DNA of 64,000 bases from an uncultured Pseudanabaenaceae cyanobacterium (GTDB lineage Bacteria > Cyanobacteriota > Cyanobacteriia > Pseudanabaenales > Pseudanabaenaceae): NCBI GenBank assembly GCA_937927915.1, contig CALGKB010000010.1:22708-86707 (forward strand). Reading direction: 5' to 3'. Of this stretch, positions 16,318 to 25,450 are shown piece after piece (within the stretch, counting starts at the first letter, position 1; each line of letters opens with the position of its first letter). A program made the position numbers and the translations under genes. The notes under the pieces were generated by a model. It saw nothing but the letters and a program-made list of their open reading frames with translations. It ran no database searches and was not told the DNA's origin.

Positions 16318-17439
16318 ATGTGGCGCTGGCTGGAGTTCCACTTTAGTACGCCTGAATACAGTGGTGGCTTGCTGTTTTGGTTGAGTATCTTCTTCTTCGC
16401 TGCTGCTACTAATACTCTCTCCGGCTGGCTCTACGTCATCAGTGGCATCAGTATTGGTCTCCTGATTACGGGAGCAACTCTACCACCGCGCTCCCTCGCG
16501 GATATTGTCATTAGCCGCCCCAAATTAGAACCCGTCAGCGCAGGGGACTTCCTAGAGGGGGTATTACTGGTGGAAAATCGGGGCAAGGTTAGCCGCAAGC
16601 TAATTCAAGTGTGGGACCTCCTCCCTGCTGGTTTTACGGTGCAGCCCCAAACTACGATCGAGGTATTGCTCCCTAAGCACACCTGGACATGGCGCTACAG
16701 CGTACCCACAACTAAACGGGGAATTTATCAATTCGATCGGGTGGATATTATCACTGCCAGTCCTTTAGGGCTATTCCGCAGTCGCCGCAAGCGATCGGTG
16801 CCCCGTCCTGTAGTAATTTATCCCTTGATTCTGCCCCTTAGTTATTGCCCCATTTTAGACCGTTTAGGTACAGACACCAGTCCCCGTCCCCACACAGCGG
16901 AAGTAAATTTCAGCCATGCCACCGAAGGTTTGACGAAAAATTTGCGCCCCTACCGTTGGGGTGACCCTATTCGATTAGTCCATTGGCGTACCAGTGCGCG
17001 GTACGGAGAATTGCGGGTGCGGGAGTTGGAGGTGACCACAGGGGGACAGCAGTTTGTAATTGCCCTGGATACCCGATCGGGTTGGCTGGAGCACTGTTTT
17101 GAACAGGCAGTGATTGCCGCTGCTTCTCTCTATAACTACGCCCTCAAACACAATTTGGCGGTCTCCTTTTGGTCTCCTCCCAGTGGTTTACTCACGGATG
17201 CGGCTGCTGTCTATGAAACTTTAGCGGGGATCACCGTTGACGACAGGGAGGAAGAATTACCCAATCTCCCCCTTGTATGGTTGACCCATCAAACGGAAGA
17301 CTGGCATAACTTACCCCCTGGCAGTTGTTGGTTATACTGGGGGGAGACAGAACCCCGTACTAATCTGCCTGGATTATTTGCTGGGGTTGCCCGCCCCGAC
17401 AGTGAGCTAGTCAGTTGGTTGCAGTCCTATCCTAACTAA
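16318..17439 (+). CDS. DUF58 domain membrane protein
   Basis: A 373-residue protein with two N-terminal hydrophobic segments (about 18-33 and 37-53), a beta-rich stretch and the DUF58 signature GDPIRLVHWRTSARYGELRVREL at about residues 218-240. DUF58 proteins resemble a von Willebrand A fold and usually sit beside MoxR-type AAA ATPases or transglutaminase-like genes. No such partner is present here. It begins three bases after the phosphoesterase stop, so it is probably in the same operon. The function is unknown. Confidence 0.82.
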   Translation: MWRWLEFHFSTPEYSGGLLFWLSIFFFAAATNTLSGWLYVISGISIGLLITGATLPPRSLADIVISRPKLEPVSAGDFLEGVLLVENRGKVSRKLIQVWDLLPAGFTVQPQTTIEVLLPKHTWTWRYSVPTTKRGIYQFDRVDIITASPLGLFRSRRKRSVPRPVVIYPLILPLSYCPILDRLGTDTSPRPHTAEVNFSHATEGLTKNLRPYRWGDPIRLVHWRTSARYGELRVRELEVTTGGQQFVIALDTRSGWLEHCFEQAVIAAASLYNYALKHNLAVSFWSPPSGLLTDAAAVYETLAGITVDDREEELPNLPLVWLTHQTEDWHNLPPGSCWLYWGETEPRTNLPGLFAGVARPDSELVSWLQSYPN

Positions 17440-17460
17440 AGGAAAATCTGAGCACTTGCA

Positions 17461-18048
17461 CTAAGCTGATTCTCTCAATAGAAATACCACATCGAACTCA
17501 TATTCCCAATTAAAGTGTCTGTAGCAGATAAATTTGGGGAATATATCTAAAATATCTTGCAACTTAAAATCATGGAAATGAAAAGGATTGTAGTGGGTGG
17601 TTTTTTTAGAAGGGTATGTCAGGATTACGTGATTAATCTTATTCCTATCACAAAAATTAGGTAAAACCTGAGTTTCAGGGATGTGCTCAATGGTTTCTAC
17701 AGAAATCAACATATCTATTGGGCGATCGCTAGTCCATTTGTTCAGATCACCCTGTACAAAACTTACTTTGGAGTTAGCATATTCTTGATTAGCGAAATCA
17801 ATAACTTCTCGGTCAGAATCAATACCAATCACAGAATGTACATCAGGATTGGTTGCTAACAAGTAACTACCATAGCCACAACCACAAGCTGCATCACAGA
17901 CTACTCCCTTAGCAAACTGCCTTAATAGAGCATAGCGTTCTACGTGACGTTGAATCCGAATGCGATTCTCAATTTCCAGTAGCTCCGGCTTGGTTAAGAA
18001 GATATGTTTCTCGACTTTCTTGGAACTATCTTTACCAGTCGTACTCAC
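17461..18048 (-). CDS. Class I SAM-dependent methyltransferase
   Basis: A 195-residue methyltransferase. The AdoMet loop is VVCDAACGCGYGSYLL (motif I, about residues 50-65), the acidic ribose-binding residue is in GIDSD, and motif II/post-I regions are VQGDLNKW and MLISVETIEHI. It probably acts on a glycan or small molecule, since it is coupled to a glycosyltransferase: its GTG start overlaps that gene's stop (GTGA, 18045-18048). Both genes are visibly AT-richer than neighbours and lack the dense CGATCG of nearby genes, suggesting acquisition as a unit. Confidence 0.82.
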   Translation of the reverse strand: MSTTGKDSSKKVEKHIFLTKPELLEIENRIRIQRHVERYALLRQFAKGVVCDAACGCGYGSYLLATNPDVHSVIGIDSDREVIDFANQEYANSKVSFVQGDLNKWTSDRPIDMLISVETIEHIPETQVLPNFCDRNKINHVILTYPSKKTTHYNPFHFHDFKLQDILDIFPKFICYRHFNWEYEFDVVFLLRESA

Positions 18049-19130
18049 ACGTTTCCTCCTTTTTGTCTACGAATTTCTATATCTGCACAAATTTCATCCC
18101 ACACTTTGTTAAAAATAGTCTCCCAGCTGTGTTCGCGCAAGATTTGCTCTCTTATTAACTGACTCCTCTTCAGTAACTCAGACTCTGGTAGATTTAGTGC
18201 CCACTGGATAATTTTTCGATTTTCATTAGGGTCATTGGTTAAATAGATAGCATGATCACTAGCAAATCCACTCTCAGGAGTAACTAGAGGAATTAAACCC
18301 CTAGCACAATTTTCCAGAATTACCGTAGCCTGGGCATCCATAGTAGCTGTGTGGATGTAAAAGTCATAATTGTCTACAATCCACTGATTAGTAAATGGAT
18401 CACTATTGTCAATGTACCCTAAGTTATTGAAAACAAACTCTTCTCCCTGGATAGATATCTTTATTAAACCTTCAGCAAGTCTTTCCATAGTCCCTACGTG
18501 CAAAAGTACATCTAAGCCCATTAAACTAGCACAGGTAATATCAAAACCTTTGTAAGTACCTAAGTTGCTGATGTGTAAAATTCCTCGCTGACCAATCGGG
18601 TTAAAGGCGGTCTTATAGGGAGAAATGTTCTGTGCCGCTACGCCCATGTTGATATGTACTAACTTATGCTTAACTTGAGATTGAATGGAATCATCCTCTA
18701 AAGCCATAGTACGATCGTACCAAATTTTGCCACAAATGCCAAAAATTTTCTGAGCTGATAATAACTGTGACTCCCAAAAAGGCATCCTCGATGTCCATTC
18801 TAACGGAAAAGATGGCACCCAAGGCATAAAAATGTAAGTGTTAGGATGACATATGTTATGAGGCGTTAAAGCATTATCCTTTACCCAGTTACGAATAAAT
18901 TTACCTAGGTTTGGCTTATCAACCTTGTCAATGTACGTGGGATGACCTAAAAGAATATCGTCAGGATGTTCAGTCACTTTACCAGCACAGCAATTAGACA
19001 TATGAAAGTTTTCTCGCTTACCCAGATAAAACTCTGCCCACTTATTTATCTCTCTGTTTGAGAGTTCATAAACTTCATAGCTGTGTTCGCATAAAAAATA
19101 ACCATCTAAAGTATAAAAGAAGTGAAGCAT
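18045..19130 (-). CDS. Glycosyltransferase-like protein (GT-B, GT4-like C-terminus)
   Basis: A 361-residue protein without signal peptide or membrane segment. The C-terminal half looks like the nucleotide-sugar domain of GT4-type enzymes: HISNLGTYKGFD at about 185, LHVGTM, YDFYIHTATMDAQATVILENCARGLIPLVTPESGF at about 255-290 (the E-x7-E-like region), then a C-terminal ILREHSWETIFNKVW helix. The N-terminal half is not a family I recognise. The likely role is surface polysaccharide or glycan decoration, with the coupled methyltransferase acting on the same product. Donor and acceptor are unknown. Confidence 0.7.
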   Translation of the reverse strand: MLHFFYTLDGYFLCEHSYEVYELSNREINKWAEFYLGKRENFHMSNCCAGKVTEHPDDILLGHPTYIDKVDKPNLGKFIRNWVKDNALTPHNICHPNTYIFMPWVPSFPLEWTSRMPFWESQLLSAQKIFGICGKIWYDRTMALEDDSIQSQVKHKLVHINMGVAAQNISPYKTAFNPIGQRGILHISNLGTYKGFDITCASLMGLDVLLHVGTMERLAEGLIKISIQGEEFVFNNLGYIDNSDPFTNQWIVDNYDFYIHTATMDAQATVILENCARGLIPLVTPESGFASDHAIYLTNDPNENRKIIQWALNLPESELLKRSQLIREQILREHSWETIFNKVWDEICADIEIRRQKGGNV

Positions 19131-19291
19131 ATAATTGATTCTATGCTAGTCCCTAAGTATAGTACCACAAGTTTTGTAAAAATGCAACAAGTAAGTGGGT
19201 CCTGGGTATTGCAGCTAATAATTGCTGACTAGATTTTGGTAAATGCAGTAAGTTTGTGTCTAAGAAGAGGTTATAGGTCGTTAAAAATTGA

Positions 19292-19297
19292 TATAAT
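19292..19297 (+). promoter_or_regulatory. -10 element upstream of the SUI1-type gene
   Basis: A perfect TATAAT lies 32 bases before the ATG at 19330; no convincing -35 hexamer is found 17 bases upstream. The 200-base divergent gap (19131-19329) contains no other structure I can support. Confidence 0.5.
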
Positions 19298-19329
19298 TTG
19301 CGCAGTATTTAGAAGTAATATCTCTGTCC

Positions 19330-19644
19330 ATGAGCAAGCGGGTAGTTTATCGTGAATTTGGGGAAGAGCCAGAACCTACACCGGAGCCAAGTCTGTTACC
19401 GATCGCCCAGCAAAAAGTGAGGGTACAAATTTCCCGCAAAGGGAGGGGGGGGAAAACTGTGACAGTGATTGCAGGCTTGCAAGGGACAGAAGACACCTAC
19501 AAAGACCTGTTGAAAAAACTTAAAACTCTCTGTGGGGCAGGGGGGACAGTAAAAGACGACACGATCGAAATCCAAGGGGAGCATGTCGATAAAATAGTCA
19601 CTGCCCTGGTGGGATGGGGCTACAAACAGTGCAAGAGGGGATAA
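19330..19644 (+). CDS. SUI1/eIF1-like translation factor (YciH family)
   Basis: A 104-residue protein. After a Pro/Glu-rich tail of about 28 residues comes the SUI1 domain, with the basic loop [16 protein letters not shown] and the C-terminal block [21 protein letters not shown]. Eukaryotic eIF1 secures start-codon choice, and bacterial YciH can discriminate against non-canonical initiation complexes. The gene starts a run in which folD follows after one base and crtE overlaps folD. Confidence 0.9.
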   Translation: MSKRVVYREFGEEPEPTPEPSLLPIAQQKVRVQISRKGRGGKTVTVIAGLQGTEDTYKDLLKKLKTLCGAGGTVKDDTIEIQGEHVDKIVTALVGWGYKQCKRG

Positions 19645-19645
19645 A

Positions 19646-20506
19646 ATGACCGCCCAGATCATCGATGGTAAAGGCATTGCCCGATCGCTACAGGCAAAAA
19701 TTGCCCAGCGTATCCAGGAGTTAACCCCAGAGTATGGTCGTCCACCGGGGTTAGCGGTGATTATGGTGGGGAACAATCCTGCCAGTGCGGCTTATGTCGC
19801 TAACAAAGAAAAAGCCTGTCTCAGAGTAGGGATTACTTCCTACGGCAAACATCTGCCGGGAAATACCACCCAGTCAGAGTTAAAGGCAATCATCGAGGAA
19901 CTAAACGACAACCCTTTGGTGGACGGCATTCTCCTACAGCTACCTGTGCCCCCCCACCTCGACAGCAGTGAACTCATTAACACGATCACGCCCAGCAAGG
20001 ACGTAGATGGTTTACATCCTGTCAATCTCGGCAGGTTGGTGAGAGGGGAAGCAGGGCTAAGAAGCTGTACTCCCGCTGCGGTCATGGAGCTGTTAAAAAC
20101 TATCCCCCTTGATCTAGCTGGCAAACGGGCAGTAGTGGTGGGGCGGAGTATCCTAGTGGGGAAACCCCTCGCCCTTATGCTCCTGGAGGCTAACGCTACC
20201 GTCACGATCGTGCATTCCCGCACTGTCCAGCCCCAAGAGATCACCAAGGCGGCGGATATTTTGGTGGTAGCAGCGGGGCAGCCCAATTTAATCAAGGGAG
20301 AGATGGTCAAGGCAGGGGCAGTGGTGATTGATGTGGGAATTAACCGCCTAGGCGATAAATTAGTAGGAGATGTAGATTTTGCTGCCGTTTCCCAGGTGGC
20401 GAGCTACATTACCCCCGTCCCTGGCGGAGTTGGACCAATGACCGTTACCCTTTTGTTGCAAAATACATTATGGAGTTACTGCCGGCGCTATGACACTCAC
20501 CTTTGA
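19646..20506 (+). CDS. folD: Methylene-THF dehydrogenase / methenyl-THF cyclohydrolase
   Basis: A bifunctional cytosolic enzyme that interconverts 5,10-methylene- and 10-formyl-tetrahydrofolate, supplying the formyl donor used by PurN and by initiator tRNA formylation. At 286 residues it has normal length. The catalytic Lys region YVANKEKAC, the [10 protein letters not shown] block, the Rossmann-site [11 protein letters not shown] and the C-terminal [12 protein letters not shown] are all intact. It begins one base after the SUI1 gene stop and overlaps crtE by 17 bases. Confidence 0.97.
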   Translation: MTAQIIDGKGIARSLQAKIAQRIQELTPEYGRPPGLAVIMVGNNPASAAYVANKEKACLRVGITSYGKHLPGNTTQSELKAIIEELNDNPLVDGILLQLPVPPHLDSSELINTITPSKDVDGLHPVNLGRLVRGEAGLRSCTPAAVMELLKTIPLDLAGKRAVVVGRSILVGKPLALMLLEANATVTIVHSRTVQPQEITKAADILVVAAGQPNLIKGEMVKAGAVVIDVGINRLGDKLVGDVDFAAVSQVASYITPVPGGVGPMTVTLLLQNTLWSYCRRYDTHL

Positions 20507-21386
20507 CCTCAAAACCTATCTCGATCGTTACCGCCAGCAGGTAGAAGCTGCCCTGGATGCCTATTTACCCCTGGGCTATCCCCCCAAAATCTATGAAGCC
20601 ATGCGCTATTCCCTATTGGCAGGGGGGAAACGTTTGCGTCCCATTCTAGTCCTGGCTAGCTGTGAACTCTGTGGGGGGAACCCAGATTGGGCAATGCCGA
20701 CCGCAGTGGCAGTAGAGATGATCCACACCATGTCTTTAATTCACGACGACCTGCCGGCTATGGACAACGATGACTACCGTCGCGGTAAGCCCACCAATCA
20801 CAAGGTCTTTGGGGAAGACATCGCCATTTTAGCGGGGGACGGACTGCTTGCCTATGCTTTTCAGGTGATTGCCGATCGTACACCCCTGGAGGTACCAAGG
20901 GAGAGAGTCGTGCGCGTGATTGCCCTAGTTGCCCGATCGGTTTCCGCCGAAGGTTTGGTGGGAGGTCAGGTAGTAGATTTAGAGATGGAGGGCAATCCCC
21001 ATGCCACAGAGGCAATGCTGGACTATATTCACAAACACAAAACCGCCGCGCTGTTAGAAGCGGCAGTAGTAGGGGGAGCGATCGTGGCGGGGGCAAATGA
21101 GGAACAGATAGAAGGGTTGCGACAGTATTCCCAGAATATCGGTTTAGCCTTTCAAATCATTGACGACATTTTAGATATCACCTCTACCCCTGAAGAACTA
21201 GGCAAAAGTGTGGGCAAAGATGAGAAGGCGCAAAAACTGACCTACCCTAAACTATGGGGCATTGCAACTTCCCAACAAAAGGCAAAAGCCCTGGTGCAAG
21301 AGGCAAAGCAACTCCTGGCAGCCTTTGGCGATCGGGCAACCCCCTTGCAGGCACTAGCAGACTACATTGTAGAGCGTACCAACTAA
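20490..21386 (+). CDS. crtE: Geranylgeranyl diphosphate synthase
   Basis: A trans-prenyltransferase that extends to C20 diphosphate for carotenoids, the chlorophyll phytyl tail and quinones. The 298-residue protein has the first aspartate-rich motif in [11 protein letters not shown] (near 90), the GKPTNH motif, the [10 protein letters not shown] helix and the second aspartate-rich motif DDILD. The short-chain type chain-length region before the first motif (MIHTMSLI) and the cyanobacterial context favour GGPP over FPP, but product length cannot be proved from sequence alone. The start overlaps folD by 17 bases. Confidence 0.9.
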   Translation: MTLTFDLKTYLDRYRQQVEAALDAYLPLGYPPKIYEAMRYSLLAGGKRLRPILVLASCELCGGNPDWAMPTAVAVEMIHTMSLIHDDLPAMDNDDYRRGKPTNHKVFGEDIAILAGDGLLAYAFQVIADRTPLEVPRERVVRVIALVARSVSAEGLVGGQVVDLEMEGNPHATEAMLDYIHKHKTAALLEAAVVGGAIVAGANEEQIEGLRQYSQNIGLAFQIIDDILDITSTPEELGKSVGKDEKAQKLTYPKLWGIATSQQKAKALVQEAKQLLAAFGDRATPLQALADYIVERTN

Positions 21387-21392
21387 CAGAAT

Positions 21393-21821
21393 ATGGAACA
21401 TCTCCTCGATAACCGTGTGTTATTGATAGCTCTGGGTGCCAGTTTGGTGGCACAGTTGATCAAAGTCATCATTGAAAGTATTCGCCACCGTTGTTTGAAA
21501 TTGCAGGTCTTTTTTGAAACAGGGGGAATGCCCAGTTCCCATGCGGCGTTAGTATCAGCTTTGGCAACGGGAATTGGTTTGACCCAGGGCTGGGACAGTG
21601 GACTATTTGCGATCGCCTGTGTGTTTGCTGTGATCGTTATGTATGATGCCACAGGCATTCGGCGGGCGGCGGGGCAACAGGCACAACTCCTCAATCAGAT
21701 TGTGGTGGAAATATACGAGAACTCTCCCCCTGATCCCCTCAAAGAATTGCTAGGACACACACCTGTCCAGGTCATAGTGGGAGCGATCGTGGGCATTTTC
21801 CTCATGTGGTGGCTACTCTGA
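21393..21821 (+). CDS. DUF212 (divergent PAP2 family) membrane protein
   Basis: A 142-residue integral membrane protein with about four hydrophobic segments. It has the divergent PAP2 signature FETGGMPSSHAALVSALATGIG and YDATGIRRAAGQQAQLLN, as in B. subtilis YuiD and plant lipid-phosphate-phosphatase-like proteins. The Ser-His pair of the PAP2 active site is there, but acid-phosphatase activity has not been shown for most of the family. It starts six bases after crtE, so handling of a prenyl or lipid phosphate is a reasonable but untested guess. Confidence 0.88.
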   Translation: MEHLLDNRVLLIALGASLVAQLIKVIIESIRHRCLKLQVFFETGGMPSSHAALVSALATGIGLTQGWDSGLFAIACVFAVIVMYDATGIRRAAGQQAQLLNQIVVEIYENSPPDPLKELLGHTPVQVIVGAIVGIFLMWWLL

Positions 21822-21913
21822 TGCTAGGAAGTCTTGATATTGAGGATGACACCCAAGACCTGTAACTCGTGAGCACCGCCGAACGACAGGCTGTGTAGAA
21901 TAAATTTCAGATT

Positions 21914-22190
21914 TTACAGGCGTATCTTGCCGCTCACAGTATTTTTCACACCAGCTACTTTTTCGCTCAGAGCTTTAACATCCCCCGACAAGCTAGAAAC
22001 TTTCTCGTTCAGCATACTGTCTGTCTACCTTTTGGTCAAGCTTAGCAGTTTCCTGTTTGAATTGTGTTCTCAGGTCGGCAATGTCCTGTTTGAGTTCTAT
22101 TCTCAGTTCGCTGAACTGTCGATCGATCTTTTGCTGAAACCGTATCAAGAATTCTGCCAGGGTGTAAGTAATAGTGGGGAATGTGGTCAT
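21914..22190 (-). pseudogene. Frameshifted small coiled-coil gene
   Basis: The first frame (start 22190) encodes a 65-residue coiled coil (KIDRQFSELRIELKQDI...) that stops soon after KLDQKVDRQ. At that point another frame continues the same heptad pattern with MLNEKVSSLSGDVKALSEKV and ends at 21914-21916. The two fuse if one base is removed in the GACAGACAG stretch near 22015-22025. The repaired product, about 90 residues, resembles small cyanobacterial coiled-coil proteins of unknown role often found near Uma2-type genes. A sequencing error is the alternative to decay. Confidence 0.6.
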
Positions 22191-22273
22191 AGACAGGTAA
22201 TGATTTGAGAGGGTGCTTAAATTTTACTCTGTCTGGGTAAAGTTAGGTAGAGGGTGGTAGTAGGTTGAAATCT

Positions 22274-22620
22274 ATGGCTTTTCTTTACGAAGAAGATTGC
22301 ATTTGTGGCTAGCTGAGACAGTGGCGGGTAGAGATAGAGGGGAACTGTGCAGTTGTTTAATTACTTTGTATGAACATTTACTAAAACGCGAATTTGTCAA
22401 TATGCCAGAATGTTTTAGGGGTTGGGAGAGTACGATCCTGGGATCAAAAATTGAACTGAAAGCTTTGTTAAAGCAGTCTCCCAGCTTGGGGAGTTATTTT
22501 GATAATGTAGCAGAGGAATATTACAGAGATACCCTAGAAATTGTGAGGTCGGAGTACAGTGACTACTTCCCCGATGAACGTCCTTTTACTCTCAATAGTC
22601 AGCTTTTGTTAGAAGAGTAA
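22274..22620 (+). pseudogene. Decayed DUF29 family gene
   Basis: An ATG at 22274 opens MAFLYEED, the expected DUF29 N-terminus, then hits TAG after four codons. The next frame carries on with LHLWLAETVAGRD, which fits DUF29 if one base is restored near 22298. The frame ends with the typical C-terminus SPSLGSYF...YYRDTLEIV...FPDERPFTL. Compared with the family, about 25-30 residues are missing between WLAETVA and LYEHLLKREF, so there is also an internal deletion. DUF29 proteins are numerous in cyanobacteria and have no established function. A short product from an internal start cannot be excluded. Confidence 0.65.
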
Positions 22621-22664
22621 GACATCCCGCTTAATACAGACGGGAAACTGAAGCCTTGCTTATG

Positions 22665-22678
22665 GTAACGATCGTTAC
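22665..22678. promoter_or_regulatory. 14-bp perfect palindrome upstream of the symporter gene
   Basis: GTAACGATCGTTAC is an exact inverted repeat centred on CGATCG, 59 bases before the symporter start. It may be an operator or simply a HIP1-core CGATCG with chance symmetrical flanks; the window has many CGATCG hexamers but few with four symmetrical bases on each side. Confidence 0.3.
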
Positions 22679-22736
22679 ATTTATGTTCAGGGGCATCTTG
22701 TAGCGTAAAATTTAGTTGTAGCGGTGGAGATGAGGG

Positions 22737-23954
22737 TTGGATTTATCAGTTCTGATTTTGCTGTCCCTGGTGGCAGGGATTGTGTTTGGGGGAGTGGTGC
22801 ATGAGTTTTTACCGACTTGGATATACCCCCTCGATCGTTATCTACTCACTCCCCTAGGGCAAATATTTCTGCGATTGATTCAATTTGTTGTGGTACCGAT
22901 CGTTTTTTGTTCTCTGTTAATTGGTCTTACACGCATCAAGAATGCCCAGCAGGTCGGTCGCTATTTGATTAAATTATTTTCCACCTATCTAGCTAGCAGT
23001 TTTGTCGCTATCAGTTTGAGTTTAGTAATTGTCCTGCTTACTCAGCCGGGTTTGGGGTTAGTTGGTCTACAGGGAACAGAAACAGCCCCTGTTACAGCTA
23101 ATACAAATTTACTGGATTGGTTAGTTAGTCTGGTGCCAACGAATCCTTTTCAAGCTCTTAGTGAAAGTAATTTGTTGCAGGTAATTATCTGCGGGGCATT
23201 AGTAGCGATCGGCATTCAAAAAAGTGGAGCTAAGGCGAACAGCTTTGTCGCCCTCATAGAAAGTATCTATGCTATCAGTGAAAACATACTTTCCTTTATT
23301 CTCTATCTTGCTCCCTTCGGCGTGTTTGGTCTCATTGGCTCCATTATTGCTAACCAAGGTATTCATATCCTGCTGCAACTATTTAACTATATGGCGGTGG
23401 TTATTCTTGCGATCGGGTGTATGTTTAGCTTCTATCTTGTGGTGTTATTTTTAATTCGGCGGCCCCCTATTGATTTTCTGCAAAAATTTTTCCCCAGTCT
23501 ATCTCTTGCCTTTGCTACTGCTAGTTCCAACGCCGCTCTGCCCATTGCTCTCAATGATGCTATGAGCTTTAATCTTCCCCCTGAAATTGCTAACTTTGCT
23601 ATTCCCCTTGGTACAGCCCTCAAGCGGGATGGCATGGCAGTTGGTCAGATAGTAAATGCCCTATTCATTGCCCAGCTTTATCAAATTCCTGTTGATACTA
23701 CTCTCCTAGTTAGCGTTTCCCTCAGTACCCTGTTAGTATCTTTTAGCACTGCTGGTGTACCAGGAGCAGGTATTGTGATGATGACTACTATTTTCAGTGC
23801 CGCTGGACTGCCTTTGGAAGGAGTAGCTCTGTTAGCAGGAGTCGATCGGTTGATGGACAGTTTTCATACTATCTTGAACTTACAGGGGAATTTAGTTAAT
23901 GCGATATTCCTGGATTGGTGGGAAAATGGCAAAACGCAAACTGTAAAACAATAA
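22737..23954 (+). CDS. Dicarboxylate/amino acid:cation symporter (DAACS family)
   Basis: A 405-residue inner membrane protein with about eight membrane spans plus re-entrant hairpins. Family marks are the serine-rich hairpin ATASSNAALPIAL, the GTALKRDGMA segment, the second hairpin STAGVPGAGIVMM, and the substrate/cation-site helix LAGVDRLMDSFHTILNLQGN. DAACS proteins import glutamate, aspartate or C4-dicarboxylates with H+ or Na+; the specific substrate cannot be set from sequence. The start is TTG at 22737, with GGAG about eight bases ahead; no in-frame ATG is nearby. Confidence 0.88.
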   Translation: MDLSVLILLSLVAGIVFGGVVHEFLPTWIYPLDRYLLTPLGQIFLRLIQFVVVPIVFCSLLIGLTRIKNAQQVGRYLIKLFSTYLASSFVAISLSLVIVLLTQPGLGLVGLQGTETAPVTANTNLLDWLVSLVPTNPFQALSESNLLQVIICGALVAIGIQKSGAKANSFVALIESIYAISENILSFILYLAPFGVFGLIGSIIANQGIHILLQLFNYMAVVILAIGCMFSFYLVVLFLIRRPPIDFLQKFFPSLSLAFATASSNAALPIALNDAMSFNLPPEIANFAIPLGTALKRDGMAVGQIVNALFIAQLYQIPVDTTLLVSVSLSTLLVSFSTAGVPGAGIVMMTTIFSAAGLPLEGVALLAGVDRLMDSFHTILNLQGNLVNAIFLDWWENGKTQTVKQ

Positions 23955-24021
23955 CAGCCGTCAAGATGCCCGATTATCAAATTAAAGTTAAAATAAATAC
24001 TGAGTCTTTGTCAAGTTTAGT

Positions 24022-24561
24022 ATGTTGATTTATCAAGTCGGTGCACCCATTCTTAGACAAGTGGCACAGCCTGTTGATCCCAGTGAGCCTGCTGTGCAGA
24101 AATTGGCGCAGGAAATGTTGCAAATCGTCAAAAAAAAGGGGGGTATGGGCTTGGCATCTCCCCAGGTAGGCTATCCTTGGCAAATAATAGTAATTGCTTC
24201 CCATCCCAACGATCGGTATCCCTATGCACCCTTACGAGAACCTTTTGTGATCATTAATCCGCAACTCATCTCCCATACATCAGAGGTGGAAACTGATTGG
24301 GAAGGCTGTCTGTCAGTGCCGAACAAAAGAGGACAAGTAGACCGCTATCGTCAAGTAGAAGTGCATTATTTGGATATACAAGGCAGAGAGAAGAAGGAGG
24401 TATTTTCTGACTTCATTGCCAGGATTTTCCAGCATGAATTTGACCATCTGCAAGGTCAGTTGTTTATTGACAAAGTCCCTCCTCAATCCCTAGTTTCTGA
24501 AGCAGAATATCGCCAGATTGTGCAGTCAAAAATGAGTGCGACACGCCGTAACTTGCCATAG
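24022..24561 (+). CDS. def: Peptide deformylase
   Basis: Removes the formyl group from nascent proteins; a cytosolic metalloenzyme. All three motifs are present: GMGLASPQVG, EGCLSVP (Cys metal ligand) and HEFDH (two His ligands and catalytic Glu). At 179 residues it has normal size. The ATG at 24022 begins MLIYQVGAPILRQ, a typical start. It is convergent with the rhomboid gene, with one base between the stops. Confidence 0.96.
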   Translation: MLIYQVGAPILRQVAQPVDPSEPAVQKLAQEMLQIVKKKGGMGLASPQVGYPWQIIVIASHPNDRYPYAPLREPFVIINPQLISHTSEVETDWEGCLSVPNKRGQVDRYRQVEVHYLDIQGREKKEVFSDFIARIFQHEFDHLQGQLFIDKVPPQSLVSEAEYRQIVQSKMSATRRNLP

Positions 24562-24562
24562 T

Positions 24563-25162
24563 TTAGTCTGACGGTGGTTGTGAGGTTTTTTTTGCTAGTA
24601 ACTTAGCAGCGATCGCTCCGCCAATGAAGCCAAATAGATGCCCTTCCCAGGAAATGTAAGGTTGGTTTGGGAAAATACCCCAGATCATGCCGCCGTAACT
24701 AAGACCTACAAACAAGGAAATGAAAATTGATGGAATACTGCGCTCAAAATAACCACTTAGTAATAAATAACCGAAGTAGCCGAAGATCATGCCGCTAGCG
24801 CCGATATGGAGAGCGGGTCTGCCAAATAGCCATGTCCCCAAACCACTGACAAACCCAGAAATAAGAGAAACTGCCCAGAAATCTTTGGTGTTGCGCAACA
24901 TTACCAGCCAGCCCAGTATTAAAAAAGAAACAGTGTTAGCAGCAAGATGGATAAAATTGGCATGTAAGAAAGGAGCAAAGAGAATTCCTCTTAAACCTAT
25001 TATTTCCCTGGGATAGATGCCGAATTGATCTAATCTCTGACGAAAAACTGTTTGGTCTACAATCTCAATTAACCACATCAAGACTAAAAAGCCCCCCAGA
25101 ATATTGACCTGTTCTTTTATTTCCGCCAGTATTTCGGAGAACACCGATCGTTGCTTAGCCAT
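24563..25162 (-). CDS. Rhomboid-family intramembrane serine protease
   Basis: A 199-residue protein with about six membrane spans. The catalytic serine is in HIGASGMIFG and the catalytic histidine in WEGHLFGFIGG; the family's HANFIHLAANT loop (residues about 67-77) is also present. The N-terminal 20 residues are cytosolic and charged. Rhomboids cut transmembrane substrates within the bilayer; this one's substrate is unknown. The start at 25162 is an ATG with good hydrophobic spacing. Upstream is the decayed zone at 25.2-26 kb. Confidence 0.9.
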   Translation of the reverse strand: MAKQRSVFSEILAEIKEQVNILGGFLVLMWLIEIVDQTVFRQRLDQFGIYPREIIGLRGILFAPFLHANFIHLAANTVSFLILGWLVMLRNTKDFWAVSLISGFVSGLGTWLFGRPALHIGASGMIFGYFGYLLLSGYFERSIPSIFISLFVGLSYGGMIWGIFPNQPYISWEGHLFGFIGGAIAAKLLAKKTSQPPSD

Positions 25163-25450
25163 ATTTGTACCCCTGTAGCCACAAAGCTAGGCTTATTCTA
25201 GCCTGCCCCAGAACCTCTTATCAACACCCAACTAGGGGGAACGATCGGTTAACTACTAATATTTATGTTGTTTTCAAGGAGGGATACATTACTGTTTCCA
25301 TTCGATATGATCGTTAATACGATGTTTTGCAAATATTGCCAGGATGTCTGCACAGAAACACATAGCTCCTATGGGGAAATAAACATCTTTTTGCCAGTTT
25401 CAGTCTGTTTGCAGTTCTTCTTCCTCAAGTTCTAAAAGGCTGCAGATTAC
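25163..25450. other. Intergenic stretch with no recognisable gene
   Basis: About 290 bases between the rhomboid start and the methyltransferase remnant. I see no open frame of useful length, no tRNA and no clear terminator hairpin. Part may be unrecognisable debris of the neighbouring modification locus, or hold the rhomboid promoter. Confidence 0.5.
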
